A model generated the notes under the pieces. That model was not told where the DNA came from, ran no database searches, and was given only the letters and a program-made list of their open reading frames with translations. Below, one piece after another: positions 50,576-63,225 of a stretch of DNA of 64,000 nucleotides (positions are counted from its first letter, which is position 1; each line of letters opens with the position of its first letter). This stretch comes from Aldrovandia affinis (taxonomy: Eukaryota > Chordata > Actinopteri > Notacanthiformes > Halosauridae). Location of the stretch: contig JAINUG010000031.1 in NCBI GenBank assembly GCA_029706075.1, forward strand, positions 248,001 to 312,000. Reading direction: 5' to 3'. Position numbers and translations under genes: made by a program.

Positions 50576-51257
50576 AAAATGTCACTCATTCAGAAACACA
50601 CCCACTTCTCCCCATTGTACAAATCTTAAAAGACACAGTAAAATCCCACCTTAAATTACTGTTAAACTGAAGAATTGGGAAAAGAAAACAAGCTTAACTT
50701 CCGTTACATGACCTGACCTGAATGATACAGTACGGCTATTGGGAAATCTAGCCATGTCATCTGTTTTAATTTATCAATATCCTGAGTCTCATTACTTTTT
50801 TCCTTGATGGTAATGATCTTTGTCATTTTCATTATTATGGAACATTTCATTTTCTATTTTTCAATATAGAATATTCAGAACCATACATTAAATACCAAAA
50901 GAGAATGCAAATTTGACTCAAATTTCTGTCAATATAGAAACATTCTACAAATAAAAATAAATCCTGTGCGACTTAGAATCCATGCGTTAATGTGAGATGG
51001 AATACAGTAGCAGTGCAATTTTAAGTGTGGGTAGACTGATTATGGACATGGATTTCTGAACACGGACTACAGGACAGTGCTGAAAAGGGGTCAAGTGAGG
51101 ATTGCAGTTGTGAGGGTGGCAACTGCCTTTCTCGACATGCAGCAATAAATGCCATAGTTATAACACACAGCTCTGTCTTCTTCCATTACAAACAACCTGC
51201 ATGCTTCTCAGCTATTAGTGTTCTACAAATAACTACCACAGTACAGCATTAGCCTCT

Positions 51258-51260
<3 letters not shown>

Positions 51261-51302
<42 letters not shown>

Positions 51303-51340
51303 TGCGTGCACACACACACACATACATACATACACGCACA
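51261..51340. repeat. (CA)n/(CGTG)n microsatellite
   Basis: CA run, GTGCGTGCGTG middle, then CA and CATA units. Confidence 0.95.
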
Positions 51341-51901
51341 TTTACAACATGATCCAACATATATATTAGTTGTGTTTGTAACACACCATTAAGTAAAAAA
51401 TTAAAAAATAAAAAATTATATCTTTTTTGTAAGGATTGTGACAGTCCTCTCAAAAGAAGACCAGCTCCATGAAAACAGGAGTGATGCCACTCATGTCAGC
51501 TTTTTATTCCTCAGCAGATGTCCCAAGGGCATCACTACAAAATCAAGTGCCCAAACTCAAAAGCCGGAATCATGTCAGAGGGACAGTAATTCTCACTGTG
51601 CTCCAGGCCCCAGAGAGGAAAAAGCAAAAAGCAGATAAAAATCCATCTCGAGTCCCTCAGCAATGCTTTTAAAACAGTTCCTTATTGCATGCCCCCTGTA
51701 GACAATGCTTATTAATGCCAATAAGTACATTCCATGTAGGTTAACCAAAGAATGCCTCATACAGTGGAGCTCAAACTTGGGAACTTTATTGCTTTTTTTG
51801 CTGCAGGGCCTAAAGAGGAGATGCAGCCTTTATATGTGTAATACACATACAATTCTCTGCCCTCACAACATGTTTTTAGTCGAGATGCATCTACAAAAGT
51901 G

Positions 51902-52060
51902 TGGTTCTGTGTGGCTCAGTAGGTAGAGCATGGTGCGAACAATGCTTAGGTTGTGGGTTCGATTCCCATTGGGACCACATGTACTGAAAAATGTATGCAT
52001 TCACTACTGTAAGCCGTTTTGGATAAAAACGTTGGCTGACTGCTAAATGGCATATGTTAT
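51902..52060 (+). repeat. tRNA-derived SINE (local family B), best copy
   Basis: GTGTGGCTCAGTAGGTAGAG (A box), GGTTGTGGGTTCGATTCCCA (B box), then the L2-like tail GTAAGCCGTTTTGGATAAAA and GCTAAATGGCAT. About 160 bp, plus strand. Confidence 0.85.
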
Positions 52061-52616
52061 GTTAAAAGATGTGATTAAGTAATTTGACCACAGACTGGAT
52101 AAGACATGCACTGTGATACATGAATTATGGTTGAAAATGTAACGTAATGAGAAGGTCTTTTCGAGGAGAATTCTCAGACCGGAGGATATGTTCAACCCTA
52201 GAAAAGCTGTTCAACCTCAGCCTTTGATAGACACCTAGATCTGAATCCTCCAGATATACTCTTTATAGGTACAAGTCAGAACACATGGCACTTTATTCAT
52301 AATTACAGTCACCCAGAATTGGAGGCTGTTGACAATGAATAAACTTTAAAGAGTGTGATGCCAATGTACAAATTGGCTCCTGGTTCATTATGAAACCATT
52401 TAAACTCGTAAAGACACTGAACACAAAACAAAACACACAGTCTGTTTTTAGAGAAATCACCTACAGACTAGCTATACAAATCAAACAAAACAAATATTGA
52501 TCAGACATGTTCATGTCTCTTTTCAAAATTGTCCTTGACAATGTCACTCACTAAAATAGTAAAATAGAAATATGTGGGAGTTATGCGAGTTTCCAAAAAC
52601 ATTCCATGGAATTTAA

Positions 52617-52633
52617 TATATATATATATATAA
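52617..52633. repeat. short (TA)n run
   Basis: Pure TATATA run of about 17 bp. Confidence 0.85.
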
Positions 52634-52794
52634 GTTTGTGTGTGTTACTCATGTATCAGAGTAAAGCTAGATCATTGTTCAATATTCACCAGATATTCAC
52701 ACTGGAATGCCAATGTATCTTTATGGCCTGATCTTAATCAAGAGGATATGACTCCTGAAATCGTTCTGCATGAATTACTACTGTAATTAGTCCA

Positions 52795-53480
52795 TCTTGT
52801 ATTCAGCCTCCTCAAGTCTTCCCACATCACCCCACTCCTCCGCACCCTTCAATGGCTCTCGGAAGCAGCTCGCATCGGGTTCAAGACCTTGGTGCTTGCC
52901 TACAGGGCAGTAAAGGGAATGGATCCTCCCTACCTCTAGGCCAGTGGTTCTTAATCCTCTCCTCGGGGAACCCCAGCCAGTCCATGTATTTGTTAAATTC
53001 CACCACCAGCACACCTGATTCAACTAACCAACGCTTGTTAAGTAGAAATTAGTTGAATCAGGTGTGGTGGTGGTGGAACTGAACAAATACATGGACTGGC
53101 TGGGGTTCCCCAAGGAGAGGATTAAGAACCACTGCTCTAGGCTATGGTCAAACCATACTCCCCAGCTTGGTCACTTTGTTCTGCAGCCTCTGGCCACCTA
53201 GCACTACAATCCCCACGAGGAGCCAGCAGCCGCTGATCCTGATCATGGTTCTTCTCTGTCCTGGCACACCTCCCCACCACCATCAGGACAGCAGTTGCTG
53301 CCCATCTTCTGCCGCAAACTGAAAACCCACCTCTTCAGATTGCACCTTGGCGCCCCCACTCCCATCCCTCCCCCTAGCATCTCCCCAGCACGGATCACAT
53401 CGGAATCTAACCTGTTTCACTTATAGAAAAAAGTTACCTTTTTTCCCCTCTGTGTGCTCCTAGCAGCTATTTTTGTAAAT
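52795..53480 (+). mobile_element. L2-type LINE 3' end, split by a MITE
   Basis: The left part reads in shifted frames like the LHWLPVAARIRFKTLVLAYR / AVKGMDPPYL block after the RT domain. The right part (53143-53340) reads like MVKPYSPAWSLCSAASGHL and CRKLKTHLFRLHL, the usual L2 C-terminus. The frame is continuous across the MITE if the latter is set aside. The RT core is missing. Confidence 0.7.
52942..53134. mobile_element. near-perfect palindromic hAT MITE (193 bp)
   Basis: Begins CAGTGGTTCTTAATCCTCTC and ends GAGAGGATTAAGAACCACTG, and almost the whole length pairs with itself (GGGGAACCCCAGCCAGTCCA against TGGACTGGCTGGGGTTCCCC). Flanked by exact eight-base duplications ctctaggc (52934-52941 and 53135-53142). 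No coding. Confidence 0.92.
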
Positions 53481-54599
53481 AAGTTATGCTGGCTATTTGT
53501 GTGATATTCTGTCTTACCCCACTTGATCGAATGCACTTGTTATGTTGTGGATACATTTTATCAGTATCAGAGTCAGATCTGTCACCATCTATATAAATAC
53601 CTTACAATAGGCAGTAATCAACAGGATGTCAGGAGGGACAAATTACATTTGCGAATCAAAATAATCTAAAACTTGTTTATAAAAGAAAAGCACCAGTATA
53701 ATCTCGATGTGCTGTCTATAATTCAATTGTAGAATTAAATTGTCTATAATTGTCTTTTTTTTGTTTTTGTTTTTGAATGTTGAATAGCACTTGGTTTTAG
53801 AGATATATCATGATGATGTCCAGACGTTTGCATTTGGGTCTTTCATTAGTTTACCTTGATCTGAAAATAGGATCTCAAGTCTGCTTCTGTGGCTGACAGT
53901 GGAAAACTGTCAACAGAAAATGTCCAATGACCTTAAAGGGATCTTAAAACTCCTACAAAATACCAACTTAAAATGAACAACCACTGTAATAACCTTCTCA
54001 GGGAAGTTGAACAGTATACGTATGTTCAAAGTATAATTGTACCTACCACTTTTAACTGAGTATGGAATTCAATCAATTCTAGTGATACAAAGAGATGTCA
54101 CTGAAAAAAAGCAGTAGGAGTTTGAGTTGTTTCTGAACATTATGAAGTCTTGTCAATGTGGGTGGTGCTGACCCAAGGCAGGCATGTTATGGCCTGACCT
54201 TGTGATCCCTGAAACTTGGGGTTGAGGCTTTTTTACAGATGCATGTAAGGCTGTGGCCTTTGTGGTTATAAAGTACCCTTCTCTTTTCATCAGAGGCAAA
54301 TTAAGCGTGATGTATATTTGGTTCAGACTTATAATCAAGAGACAGGGAGATATAAATGGGACCCAGTCCTGGTAGCAGTAAGATTTATGTAGTTTGCCAT
54401 GAAGTAAGAGCAAGGAATACAGAACAACTGAGGAGGAAAATTCAAAGGCTGCCTCTAGAAAAGCTATGTTGTACTGGATAGGGGGAATTACAGCACCCTG
54501 TGGTGGCAAAACTAATCAGGGCAATTGCAATGAAATGTGCAAATTGACATTCATCCCACAATACCAAAGCAAACAAGCAAATAGCTCTGGTTTATTCCT

Positions 54600-54995
54600 A
54601 AATTTAAAGTCTACACCCCGTCTCCAAAATGTCACCTTTTGTTGCCTGACAGCATGAAATGAAAACATATTAAATCAGACTTTGTCCACCTTTATTTGCA
54701 CATTTTACCCTACAACTTCCTACTTAATTTTTGGTTCAACATTATTTCTGAATATTAAGTAAAAATATCTTGGATTGACAAGTCTACACCCCACTGAGTT
54801 AGTACTTGGTAGAAGCACCATTTGCTTGAATAACAACCATGAGTCTGTTTGGATATGCCTCTTGCCAGCTTTGCACACCTAGATTGGTTATTCTAGTATA
54901 TATATTTTTTTTTAATTAATGTTCAGAAATTTTGAGAAAACATGTTTCACTTGGAAGTTGTAAGGTAAAATGTGTAAATAAAGGTCACTCCAGTT
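54600..54995. mobile_element. non-autonomous DNA element (Tc1-like or MITE)
   Basis: The left part ACCTTTATTTGCACATTTTA / CCCTACAACTTCC is inverted at the right (GGAAGTTGTAAGGTAAAATG, TGTAAATAAAGGT, about 54951-54986). The middle has CTTGGTAGAAGCACCATTTG and ATGAGTCTGTTTGGATATGC, a stretch seen in Tc1-type elements. A left-end copy is at 50430-50575. Confidence 0.6.
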
Positions 54996-57310
54996 TAAGA
55001 TGCAAGAACATGTAAATAAAATATGTGCATGTTTGAACTAGATAATAAGTTGAATCAAAGATAATTTGGTTCAAACTGCTATCAGTTACCAGTGTTAGCA
55101 GTAATTGCGCTAAATTTGGTATTACTACATTTAGTGCAATGTTACTAGCTATCGAATAGAGCTTTCAACATGAATTTGTTCATGATGATTTTTCAACTGT
55201 TAAAATGGCTGCTATTTGCATGCATGAATATGTGAAGTGTTCATATGCAAAAAACGATAAATGCCATTCCTGCCAAACAAGCTGTGATTGAGATCACAGT
55301 GCCATCTTTGCGATTTCCAAATAATTTTGTTGCAACACTCGATATATCTCATGCTTTATGTTATTCAACCCTTTGTTAGAGAAACCGATACATGCCATGC
55401 CCTCTTGTTAGCACAAACTGAGATATCCACTACTGTATTTTATCCTTTAAAAGACACAACGTACTAAATTTACACAACCGCACAGTACAATTCAGAACAG
55501 AGACCTACGAAGTGAAAGAGGACAAGATTGGTCTTTTCACCGTAATATCAGGGCAGAGAGCGAACCCAGTCCCCCACTACCAGAAATTATGCAGTCGAGA
55601 TTCCCACATTTGGGAAATTTGCAGTGGTCAGCACAACCGGAGGGCAGTGGCTGAGTCCCACTCTGGGTGAACCAATTTCAATTTAGCAAAAAAATCTGAT
55701 TGTGGATTTATCTGCTTTTGATGTAAAACAAACACATATCACATTTTATATCAATTTTTTTAATCTGGCTTTCTGTTACTTTGCTTACATCAAATTTAGG
55801 ATCACCCTTTTTGGAATTGATAAGTTATACTAAGAAAGCACAATAAAAAATCTTGATTGACTGAAAATAACAAAAATGGATTTATCTGCTTTTGCATCCA
55901 AACTCTTCATGTAAAGAAGGGGTATCTTCACGAGGATCAGCAAAAAACTGGAATGGCTGGGTGGCTGCTACTGTTGGGTGTGAGCTCCACAGCTCCACAC
56001 TATATGCTCCTGCATTTCATGCAGAGCACATGCACGTTTTGGTGCTGAACCTTTGCCCTCCCTCTCCCATCCAATCATATGTGCTGCTTCAAACAAATCT
56101 GCGCAGGAGCTCGAACATGTCAGGGTACAAGGTACTGGGTGCGCTCGATTTACGTCGCCTGGGCCCTGCCTCATCATGTGATCGGCCAACACCAAAAACT
56201 GAAGATTCGCCCATCACTGCACGTGATCGCCATCTGATCAGAGGGCACCCGGTTCACACTGCAGGGCAGGCTGTTTTCAAATTGAGTGCAATCACTGCTA
56301 ACCCATTGCAACAGCGGGGTATCGCGGAGCAGAAATTGGGTGCACCCACTGGAGGCACTGTGTAATTGAGGTTTACTGTACCGCAAGCATGAGGATGTCC
56401 TCCTACAAGGAAGACCGTAGACATTCTGACAGTGTTTGAAAACACAAAGGTAGTTAACATACAGGAGCTGGATTAAGCATAATAACATTATTGCATTTTA
56501 AACAGGTTTTTTTCCTCCAACAATTTTAGTTAGGAATGCTTGTGAAAGTGAAAGAATTTAATTTTGAAACAAAGTAGAATACACTACATCCCGGATCATT
56601 GTCTTGAAATGAGCCTACTGAAATAAAAAAAAATAAAAAAACCTACTCCATTTTTAATATTTATTAAACAAATAATAATTATAATGGCTTGACGCTTGGG
56701 GCAAAGTGCCATAATGAAATTCCCCAAATGAAGAAAATAAATAGCAATTCACTGCTGAAATGGGTTACACTCGTGCAAATTGTTTAATTTTCTGCAAGGG
56801 TCACAAGGTGTCTGAACTATTAATATCATTGCCCCAGAGCACTTTTATGAAAAGCTTTTAGTTTTAGACAAACCTACAAAATTACATAATGAAACACTAG
56901 ATGATGGTTGACTTATAACCCCAAGCCAGATTTCCTATTGACTAGTGTGCCCTACATTAGTCCAAAAAGTCGTTAAATTATATAATTTGCATACACAGGG
57001 GTGTTAGTATATAATTTGTTACGATGAAGTTAATAATCAAAAGAAAATAAAAAATACTGCAATAGTCATTCCATACCTTTTATGAGGTATAGCATAGCTA
57101 TAGGATCAGAAAAAATATGTTATCAAAGTTAAGGACAGTACAAGTACCATAGTGCATTGATTTAAAGCCCCCAAAGAAAGGGCTTATCAATGTAAAAACA
57201 AACCACAGCCATAATTAATGTAAAATAGTAAAACAATTTTTAGAAAAAAAGATAATTAAAAAATATATAAAACCCAATTAGCTTACAAGAGTGTACAAAT
57301 ATCAAAATGG

Positions 57311-57727
57311 TCAAAATCTTTTTTTTTCTGTTGGAAACATACATGCATAAGAGAAGTATTCGCAACACATCCATTTCCTGGGTTCTAGTACAAACTTCCA
57401 TAGCATTAGCTTGACCTCATCCTGCCAATCGCAGCAGAGAGTGTAAAGTATGTTGTATATTACTGTGAAGTCGTCGTGACAGAGTGGCACGAGGCGGAGC
57501 AGCAGCACTCCCCGCTTGCTCTCTTGGCCTCCGACTGAAGATTTGCCGGGTCCACGGGAAGTGGCTGGGGGCACGGGGCAGTAAGAGCCAAGGCTGTTTC
57601 TCTGACAGCCACTCACGGGGAAGAACACAACCATGTACAGGAACAAAGAAGGATTGTGCACAATGAGCACATCAGAATGGACGGCTGGAGAATTTCTTCT
57701 GCCTCTCTGACTTGGAATGTTAGGCAC
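57311..57727 (-). other. GC-rich patch with 138-codon open frame, function unknown
   Basis: Minus-strand 57727-57311 is open for 138 codons, but the translation matches no family I know and lacks domain structure. The GC-rich core is 57480-57700, in contrast to AT-rich flanks, and a donor-like GTGAGT occurs on the minus strand at 57616-57611. It might be an untranslated contactin exon or a promoter patch; coding is unlikely. Confidence 0.25.
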
Positions 57728-58439
57728 AGCCTTGCTTTAAAAAAAAAAAAAAAAAGAAGAGACCATCCTCTTTTCTGCAGCCTCGCTCTTTGTATTTGAT
57801 ATAACCTTCATGGAGAAAAAACCCTCTCTTTCTTTGTAAATCCCATTACTTTGTCAGGACACAGTATGTCGCCTTAGTTTGACTCGTTATACATAATAAC
57901 CACCATAATGAATATCATAAGAGTGGCAGACAGGTCAGAGATTTAAAACCAAAACACTGAGGGCAAGACTCTTTTTGCACCTTGATAATAAGCTGCTGTT
58001 TTTCCAAAGTCTATGATAATAATAGAGAAGAGTGTTCTACATCAATTAAAATGAACAATGCTCCTGATTTGTGGAGAAAGCCCCAGAGAACAGTCCTAAA
58101 ACTGTGCAGCATTTTCCAGTCTGCAGCAGGAAATAACTTAAATAATTTGTATAAAATCTCTAAATCGAATGCAGGTTGGATGTCTGATCACAAGTGCTGC
58201 GGAACCTGGAAAATATCAGAGCTTTGGGTTTGGCCTGGGATGTAAACCAACTCAAAGAAAACTGAATTAAAAGGTAGCCTGAAAAGAATGCTGTTTCAAT
58301 ATTGCATATTTGACCCTTCGACCCCAAGTACTGTAAATTGAAAGCCGCAGAAAACCCTCAACGCACTGTTTTAAAATGATTTATTTTAATCCTGTGATAT
58401 AAAGGTAGTTGCACAATACTGCCTTGTATTTTCAAAGAT

Positions 58440-58893
58440 GTCATAATGTGTTGAATAATTAAATCAAATTTACCCACATTAATGAAACCAATACAATCAT
58501 TCAAAAATAATAATCCATTGTTATTATTACATGTTATTTTTGTCCCACGCATGTTTTCTTGGTCAGAACACAGTAGCCCATAGCAAGCTATCACCTTAGC
58601 CACAGTTCCTTGTGAAACATCAGCAAGTTGAACAGTCGCTGAAGTTGCTGCCAAACGTGCCCCAACAATCACCCCTCTTTCAAAGTCACTGAGATCTCTT
58701 CTTCTAGCCATGGTAGCCAAAATAATGGGCAACAGGGCCTGCCCAGCATTTATATATGACCCTAAGCATGATGGGATGTTAATTGCTTGATTAACTGAGG
58801 AAGCACAACTGTGTGGAAACACCTGCTTTCAATATACTTTGTAACCCTCGTTTAGTCGTGTTTCCTTTATTTTAGCGGTTACATGTATATTAT
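58440..58893 (-). mobile_element. Tc1-like transposon, N-terminal end
   Basis: The right end TTCCTTTATTTTAGCGGTTA / CATGTATAT is the inverted repeat of the family at 5650 and 27705. Minus-strand codons from about 58713 encode MARRRDLSDFERGVIVGARL, AATSATVQLADVSQGTVAKV: the first helix-turn-helix of a Tc1 transposase. The catalytic part is absent; the left limit is uncertain. Confidence 0.75.
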
Positions 58894-60401
58894 TCAACAC
58901 ATTAAATGCAAAATCAACCTTTAGCTATGAGCTAATTCGGAGGCTACAGAACTGAGGGGATAGCTAACTTGTTTCCCTTCTAGTTCACACGTACATAATT
59001 ATTCTTAAATAATGGAGTAGTTCAAGGAGCTTCAAGTTCAGTGTTATCCATGTGCATATAGGCTACTTGCACAAGCTATGCACAATTCAAATCCATAAAA
59101 AAACTGTGATGATAAAAATGCTAATCCCTTCCCCCACCACAGCAAGTTACGCAGGTCTAGTTTTTTCACTTCATAAAGCCACTTGGACTTTGTAGTTTAA
59201 CATGGATTGGGATGGCAGGTAAGCCATCCGCCAAGCTACAGGTTGGCGGGGCATGACCCATACCTATACAGCACAGAGTTTTTCACATTTCAGGGTCTCC
59301 CACAGAAATAACTAGAGGCCCAGTCCTTACAAACATTAACTTCTGTACCCTCTGAACTCTAAACATAACAAATTCAAATGTAACTACAAACTTATATATA
59401 TTTTTGCCAAATGAGGGGATTTTGAAAAATTAATGCGGGAAGCAAAAATGTATGGGAGTCAATGATAGATGGGGGTTTTAAAAAATAACGTATGGGGTAC
59501 GTCTTCAAACTGTGTATGGGAGTCAGTTGAAGATGGAGGATTTCGAGTGATATTTTGGGGGAATAAAGTTGGAAAGTGTTTACTCATGCTTTGTATATGT
59601 GAGTAATTTTTATTTTTTTACATTTAAAACTTTTTTTTTCATATGTAAACACAATACTCTCAAAATTATTCACACCCTTGACAAAGATGAGCAAAGAAGA
59701 CTAAATAAACAATACAGGCAATTAACTAATTGTCTGCTCAAAAAATTGGGAAATTATATTCCATACTAAAACAACTGCAAGTACAATTATTTTTGTTTAG
59801 CAAGTACAATTATTTTCCAAAAAAGATCTGAGACCCATTTATCCATACCCATAATAATTATTTAAAATAGAAGACGCAAGTACATCTTGCCCCCATGCAT
59901 AGTGAGGGAGATGGTTTCAGAGGCAAATAAATATCCAAGAGCCACGGTCGGAGATCTACAAAACAAGGTTGCATCTAAATGCCAGTTTACATGAAAGATT
60001 CACAACAAGACGAAACCGTTTTAGAACGTTGCAGAGAAAAGTTGCAGAAGAATCCCAATATGTATAGTTTGCAACATTCTAAAACTAGCCAGTTTACATC
60101 AAAGTGACTAAGCAGAGACAGTTTACCGTTTCCATAACAACCACTCTCTTTACTTCTGTGCTGATACCGGCTTTATTGGTGGTTGCTGGATATTTAGTTT
60201 ATGAAAAAATGGATGATGGCAGTGACAGCAAGTTGCTTAGTGCAATTGTATTGTTGATTAAATGCAGCAGGGCCAAAAAACACGCATTTGGAGCCGACCA
60301 TGGGTGCTATAGCGACAGGGTCAAGGGGCCTACGCAAACTTATGTCGTGAAAATGTATTAATTTATTGCGTCTATTCCAGGAGTAGTACCGTCGTCTAGA
60401 A

Positions 60402-61854
60402 CAGTGGTTCTCAAAGTGGGGGTCGCGAGATGATTTCAAGAATGTGAGAAAAAAATGTAACAATAAAATGCTATCTTTTTTTAACCATAATTGCATTTAT
60501 GCATAACATAAAAAATAGGCCTACAATTCATGTGTTAGCCTACAATTTAACAATCAGAGTATGTAGCCTACAATATTTTGATTCTCAAACTTTTTAGCCT
60601 GTGACTCCCAGTAGAGACTGACTCAGTCTCCTCCACGTTCCCCCCTTCCCCGAGGTGCTTACGACAATTTGTATCTAGTGCTCTGCTTGCAAGAGCTCTC
60701 TGTGTATAATACAGTGTTTGAAATTAACGTGATGTGCTACTTGTGAAACTTTTGCTTTCAGTCCTTCCTTTTTTTTTTTTAACCCCGTTTTTCTCCCAAT
60801 TTGGTAGCCAATTACTCCCGCTGTGCTTCGTTCAATCCCCTCCCTGGTAGTTCGCTGCCGTAGCCCTGTAACCGGCAGTGACAATGGCAAAGTGCTGCCT
60901 CCTCCGAGACAGCACTCGTCATGCTGTCCACTGTAATTCCGGCACCCCAAAACCACTCCTATGCACAGCGAACTGTGTCGGCTTCCCTCCCCCCTCCCTG
61001 GGGCGGACAGCCAATCGCCGCCCCAGTGGCACTCCCGGCCAGAGCCGACTCTGGCGCGACGGGGAATCGAACCCCGGTCGACGTGGCCAGCGTCGGACAT
61101 TGAAACCACTAGACCACGCGGGAGGCCAGCAGTCCTTTCTTTTTACCCAATATGGGCGAGGGCCACCCGTTTGGTGCCTAGTTTTGTGAAAATGTCATTG
61201 CTTGTACAAGTTTTGTCCAGCGCAGTGCAAACGCATGTCCTCAGTGTTTCAGGCTCACGTGATTTATCAGCATAAGAGAGATAGATGGCTTTTCTGAATG
61301 AAATTCATTGGTTGCTTCGGAGTGACTATGTCAATATGAGTAGCGCCTAAATGTATTAACATTAACAAACGCCTTGTGTGTGCATCATTTTTTTTCGCAA
61401 GCTAGCTAACGTTAATCTGCTAAATGGAATGGTGGTTAATCCCGACACAACAGATATCGAGATTGACAACAGTCACCCTGAAGCAATTCATGAAATTCAT
61501 TTTAAAAAGCCATCTACCCAGAGCTATCCAAGGTCGCTGGATGTACTGATTCCTTTCGGATCAACCTATTTATGTGAGGACTTTTTCTGCACTGACGTAC
61601 ATAAAAAACAAATACCAATCACGACTCAGCGTGGAGGATGATCTCTGAGAAGTGTCCAACATCAAACCGAGAGTGGAGCTGTTTTTCTCCAAAAAGCAGC
61701 AGGGCCACCCATCCAGGCGCTATAACCGTGTATTTGTGTGTGCGGTCGCGTGCTTGTCAATATTGTTCGAAAGCACCTCGGGGGATGGTGGGGGTCGCGA
61801 TTCTCTACCAATGTTATTTTGGGGGTCGCGGGCTGAACATTTTGAGAACCACTG
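60402..61854 (+). mobile_element. hAT transposon (ZBED5-like) with exact 8-bp duplication
   Basis: Begins CAGTGGTTCTCAAAGTGGGG (60402) and ends TTTTGAGAACCACTG (61854), flanked by exact gtctagaa (60394-60401 and 61855-61862). Plus-strand 61440-61720 encodes, over two frames, the end of a ZBED5/SCAND3-type hAT transposase: IPFGSTYLCED, then KNKYQSRLSVEDDL and NIKPRVELFF with SKKQQGHPS. Most of the transposase is deleted. A SINE sits inside at 60774-61130. Confidence 0.9.
60774..61130 (-). repeat. tRNA-derived SINE (local family A), best copy
   Basis: The minus strand begins GGCCTCCCGCGTGGTCTAGT (A box), has GGGGTTCGATTCCCC (B box) and the body block GAGTCGGCTCTGGCCGGGAG, and ends ACCAAATTGGGAGAAAAACG before an A-rich run. 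Flanking direct repeats AGTCCTTCCTTTT (60760) and AGTCCTTTCTTTT (61131) mark a target duplication. Best preserved of three copies. Confidence 0.85.
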
Positions 61855-62072
61855 GTCTAGAAGAGCTGGTGTCATATAGACAGGGCTGTTCTTCAAAAAT
61901 ATTAATCAGATAATCTTCTCTCACTTCAGTCTAAAACTCCACCATATATTTGTGTGCACTATATGTGCACCTACCATCAGATGCCACTTCTTAAACAGAA
62001 TATTTTCTCAAACAAAATGCAGCCCTCTTTACCCATCTTTATCAAGGGTGTGAATAATTTGGGAGGATACTG

Positions 62073-62118
62073 TATATGTATACATACATATATATATATA
62101 TCTATATATATATATATA
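62073..62118. repeat. (TA)n with ACATA interruptions
   Basis: TATATA runs directly beside the end of the Tc1-like frame. Confidence 0.85.
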
Positions 62119-63089
62119 ATATGTATATGGTGAATGTTTAAAATCAGGAAATCTATAGATTCCACAGGGACACTCCCCATCACGCAAGGAAATCTGTAGA
62201 TTCCGGTACAACCGGTAAGGACAAATCAATACATTCCCCACGTGGAAAATGTAAATTCCCAGGTAAATCTGTGGGGAAAGCTTGTTGAAGCACAAACACC
62301 TATAACGCGAGGTACACCAGCTCTCTACCCGGGGTCAGTTGTGCATAAACTTAAGACAGACTGAAGGAAAAGCAAAACAGATTCAACTCGAGAGTATTAA
62401 ACCTAATTATAACAACATACAACATCCATATGACAAGTGATCCATTTGACAGCCCTGATGTCATATCATGAGGGTCTGCTCCAAATGGAAAATTTGTTCC
62501 CATAGCACCGGATAATGAATAAGCATGATATAAGAAGACATCCAATGTCTTTGAAAATAAAACATCTGTGACATCCCTAGCCACTGCAGAATATACAAGA
62601 CATAGGATAGGCTAAATGAAGATAGGCAGGACTCTATCATAAACTGTTTTTCCATAATTTTTCTGGGTTTTCCACTATTTTTCTAGACTACTAGGCAGTC
62701 TAAAATGATTAGTTTTATTCGTTTTTAAATGTAGAGAGCAGTGCATGTCTCTCTTAATGTTCCTGTGATTTTTGGCAACGTCTGGACTCATGTTGCTATA
62801 ATCATGTGCTTCCTCCGAGTTGACTTAAGTCTAAAGTTCTACACAAATATGGACTAATCTATTTAAGAAAACTGTTTTCCCTCAAGCAAAAAATTCAATA
62901 AGCAATTAGACTAAAGAGTATAGGCTACGCTAAGCAAACTTAGGCTTTCCCCATTAGTTTGAAAATTCTTAAAATGAAAAACCTTCTAAGAAATAATGGT
63001 AGCCTACTGTAATATATAAATGGTGTCAATGTCACATTTTTTACACTAAGTTTACCAAGTTTGCACTAGGCTATAACATTAAACTTTTT

Positions 63090-63225
63090 TTTTTTAAGCA
63101 TTTAGCAGACGCTCTTATCCAGAGCGAGTTACAAGATGTGCATTAATACATGGTAGGAACAATCATAGTTCGCGCAAGAGATCAGTGTAGTAATACAGCG
63201 ATAGACATCATTGCAGGCAGCTGTG
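63090..63225 (-). mobile_element. L2-type LINE 3' end fragment, inverted
   Basis: Minus strand: GATCTCTTGCGCGAACTATG, ATTGTTCCTACCATGTATTA, ATGCACATCTTGTAACTCGC, then TAAGAGCGTCTGCTAAATGC, matching the tail at 33930 and 37200-37335. Confidence 0.8.

Larger units (their letters stand above)
59652..62072. mobile_element. Tc1-like element frame with nested hAT and SINE
   Basis: Inverted ends: ATTATTCACACCCTTGACAA (about 59665) against the inverse of ATTATTCACACCCTTGATAA (about 62041-62060), with C-A-(A/G)-TA-C outermost bases. Plus strand near 59926-59975 reads NKYPRATVGDLQNKVAS, like a Tc1 DNA-binding segment. With the hAT element and one 8-bp duplication set aside, about 0.96 kb remains. Between 59966 and 60401 another element may also be present. 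Confidence 0.55.

Noticed and set aside
51902-51985. Possible tRNA gene
   Set aside because: A and B boxes belong to SINE family B, which has three copies and an L2 tail.
57982-58245. 87-codon plus-strand frame
   Set aside because: No family resemblance, no splice sites, AT-rich; taken as chance.
60878-61189. Proline- and arginine-rich frames of about 100 codons
   Set aside because: Translations of the GC-rich SINE at 60774-61130.
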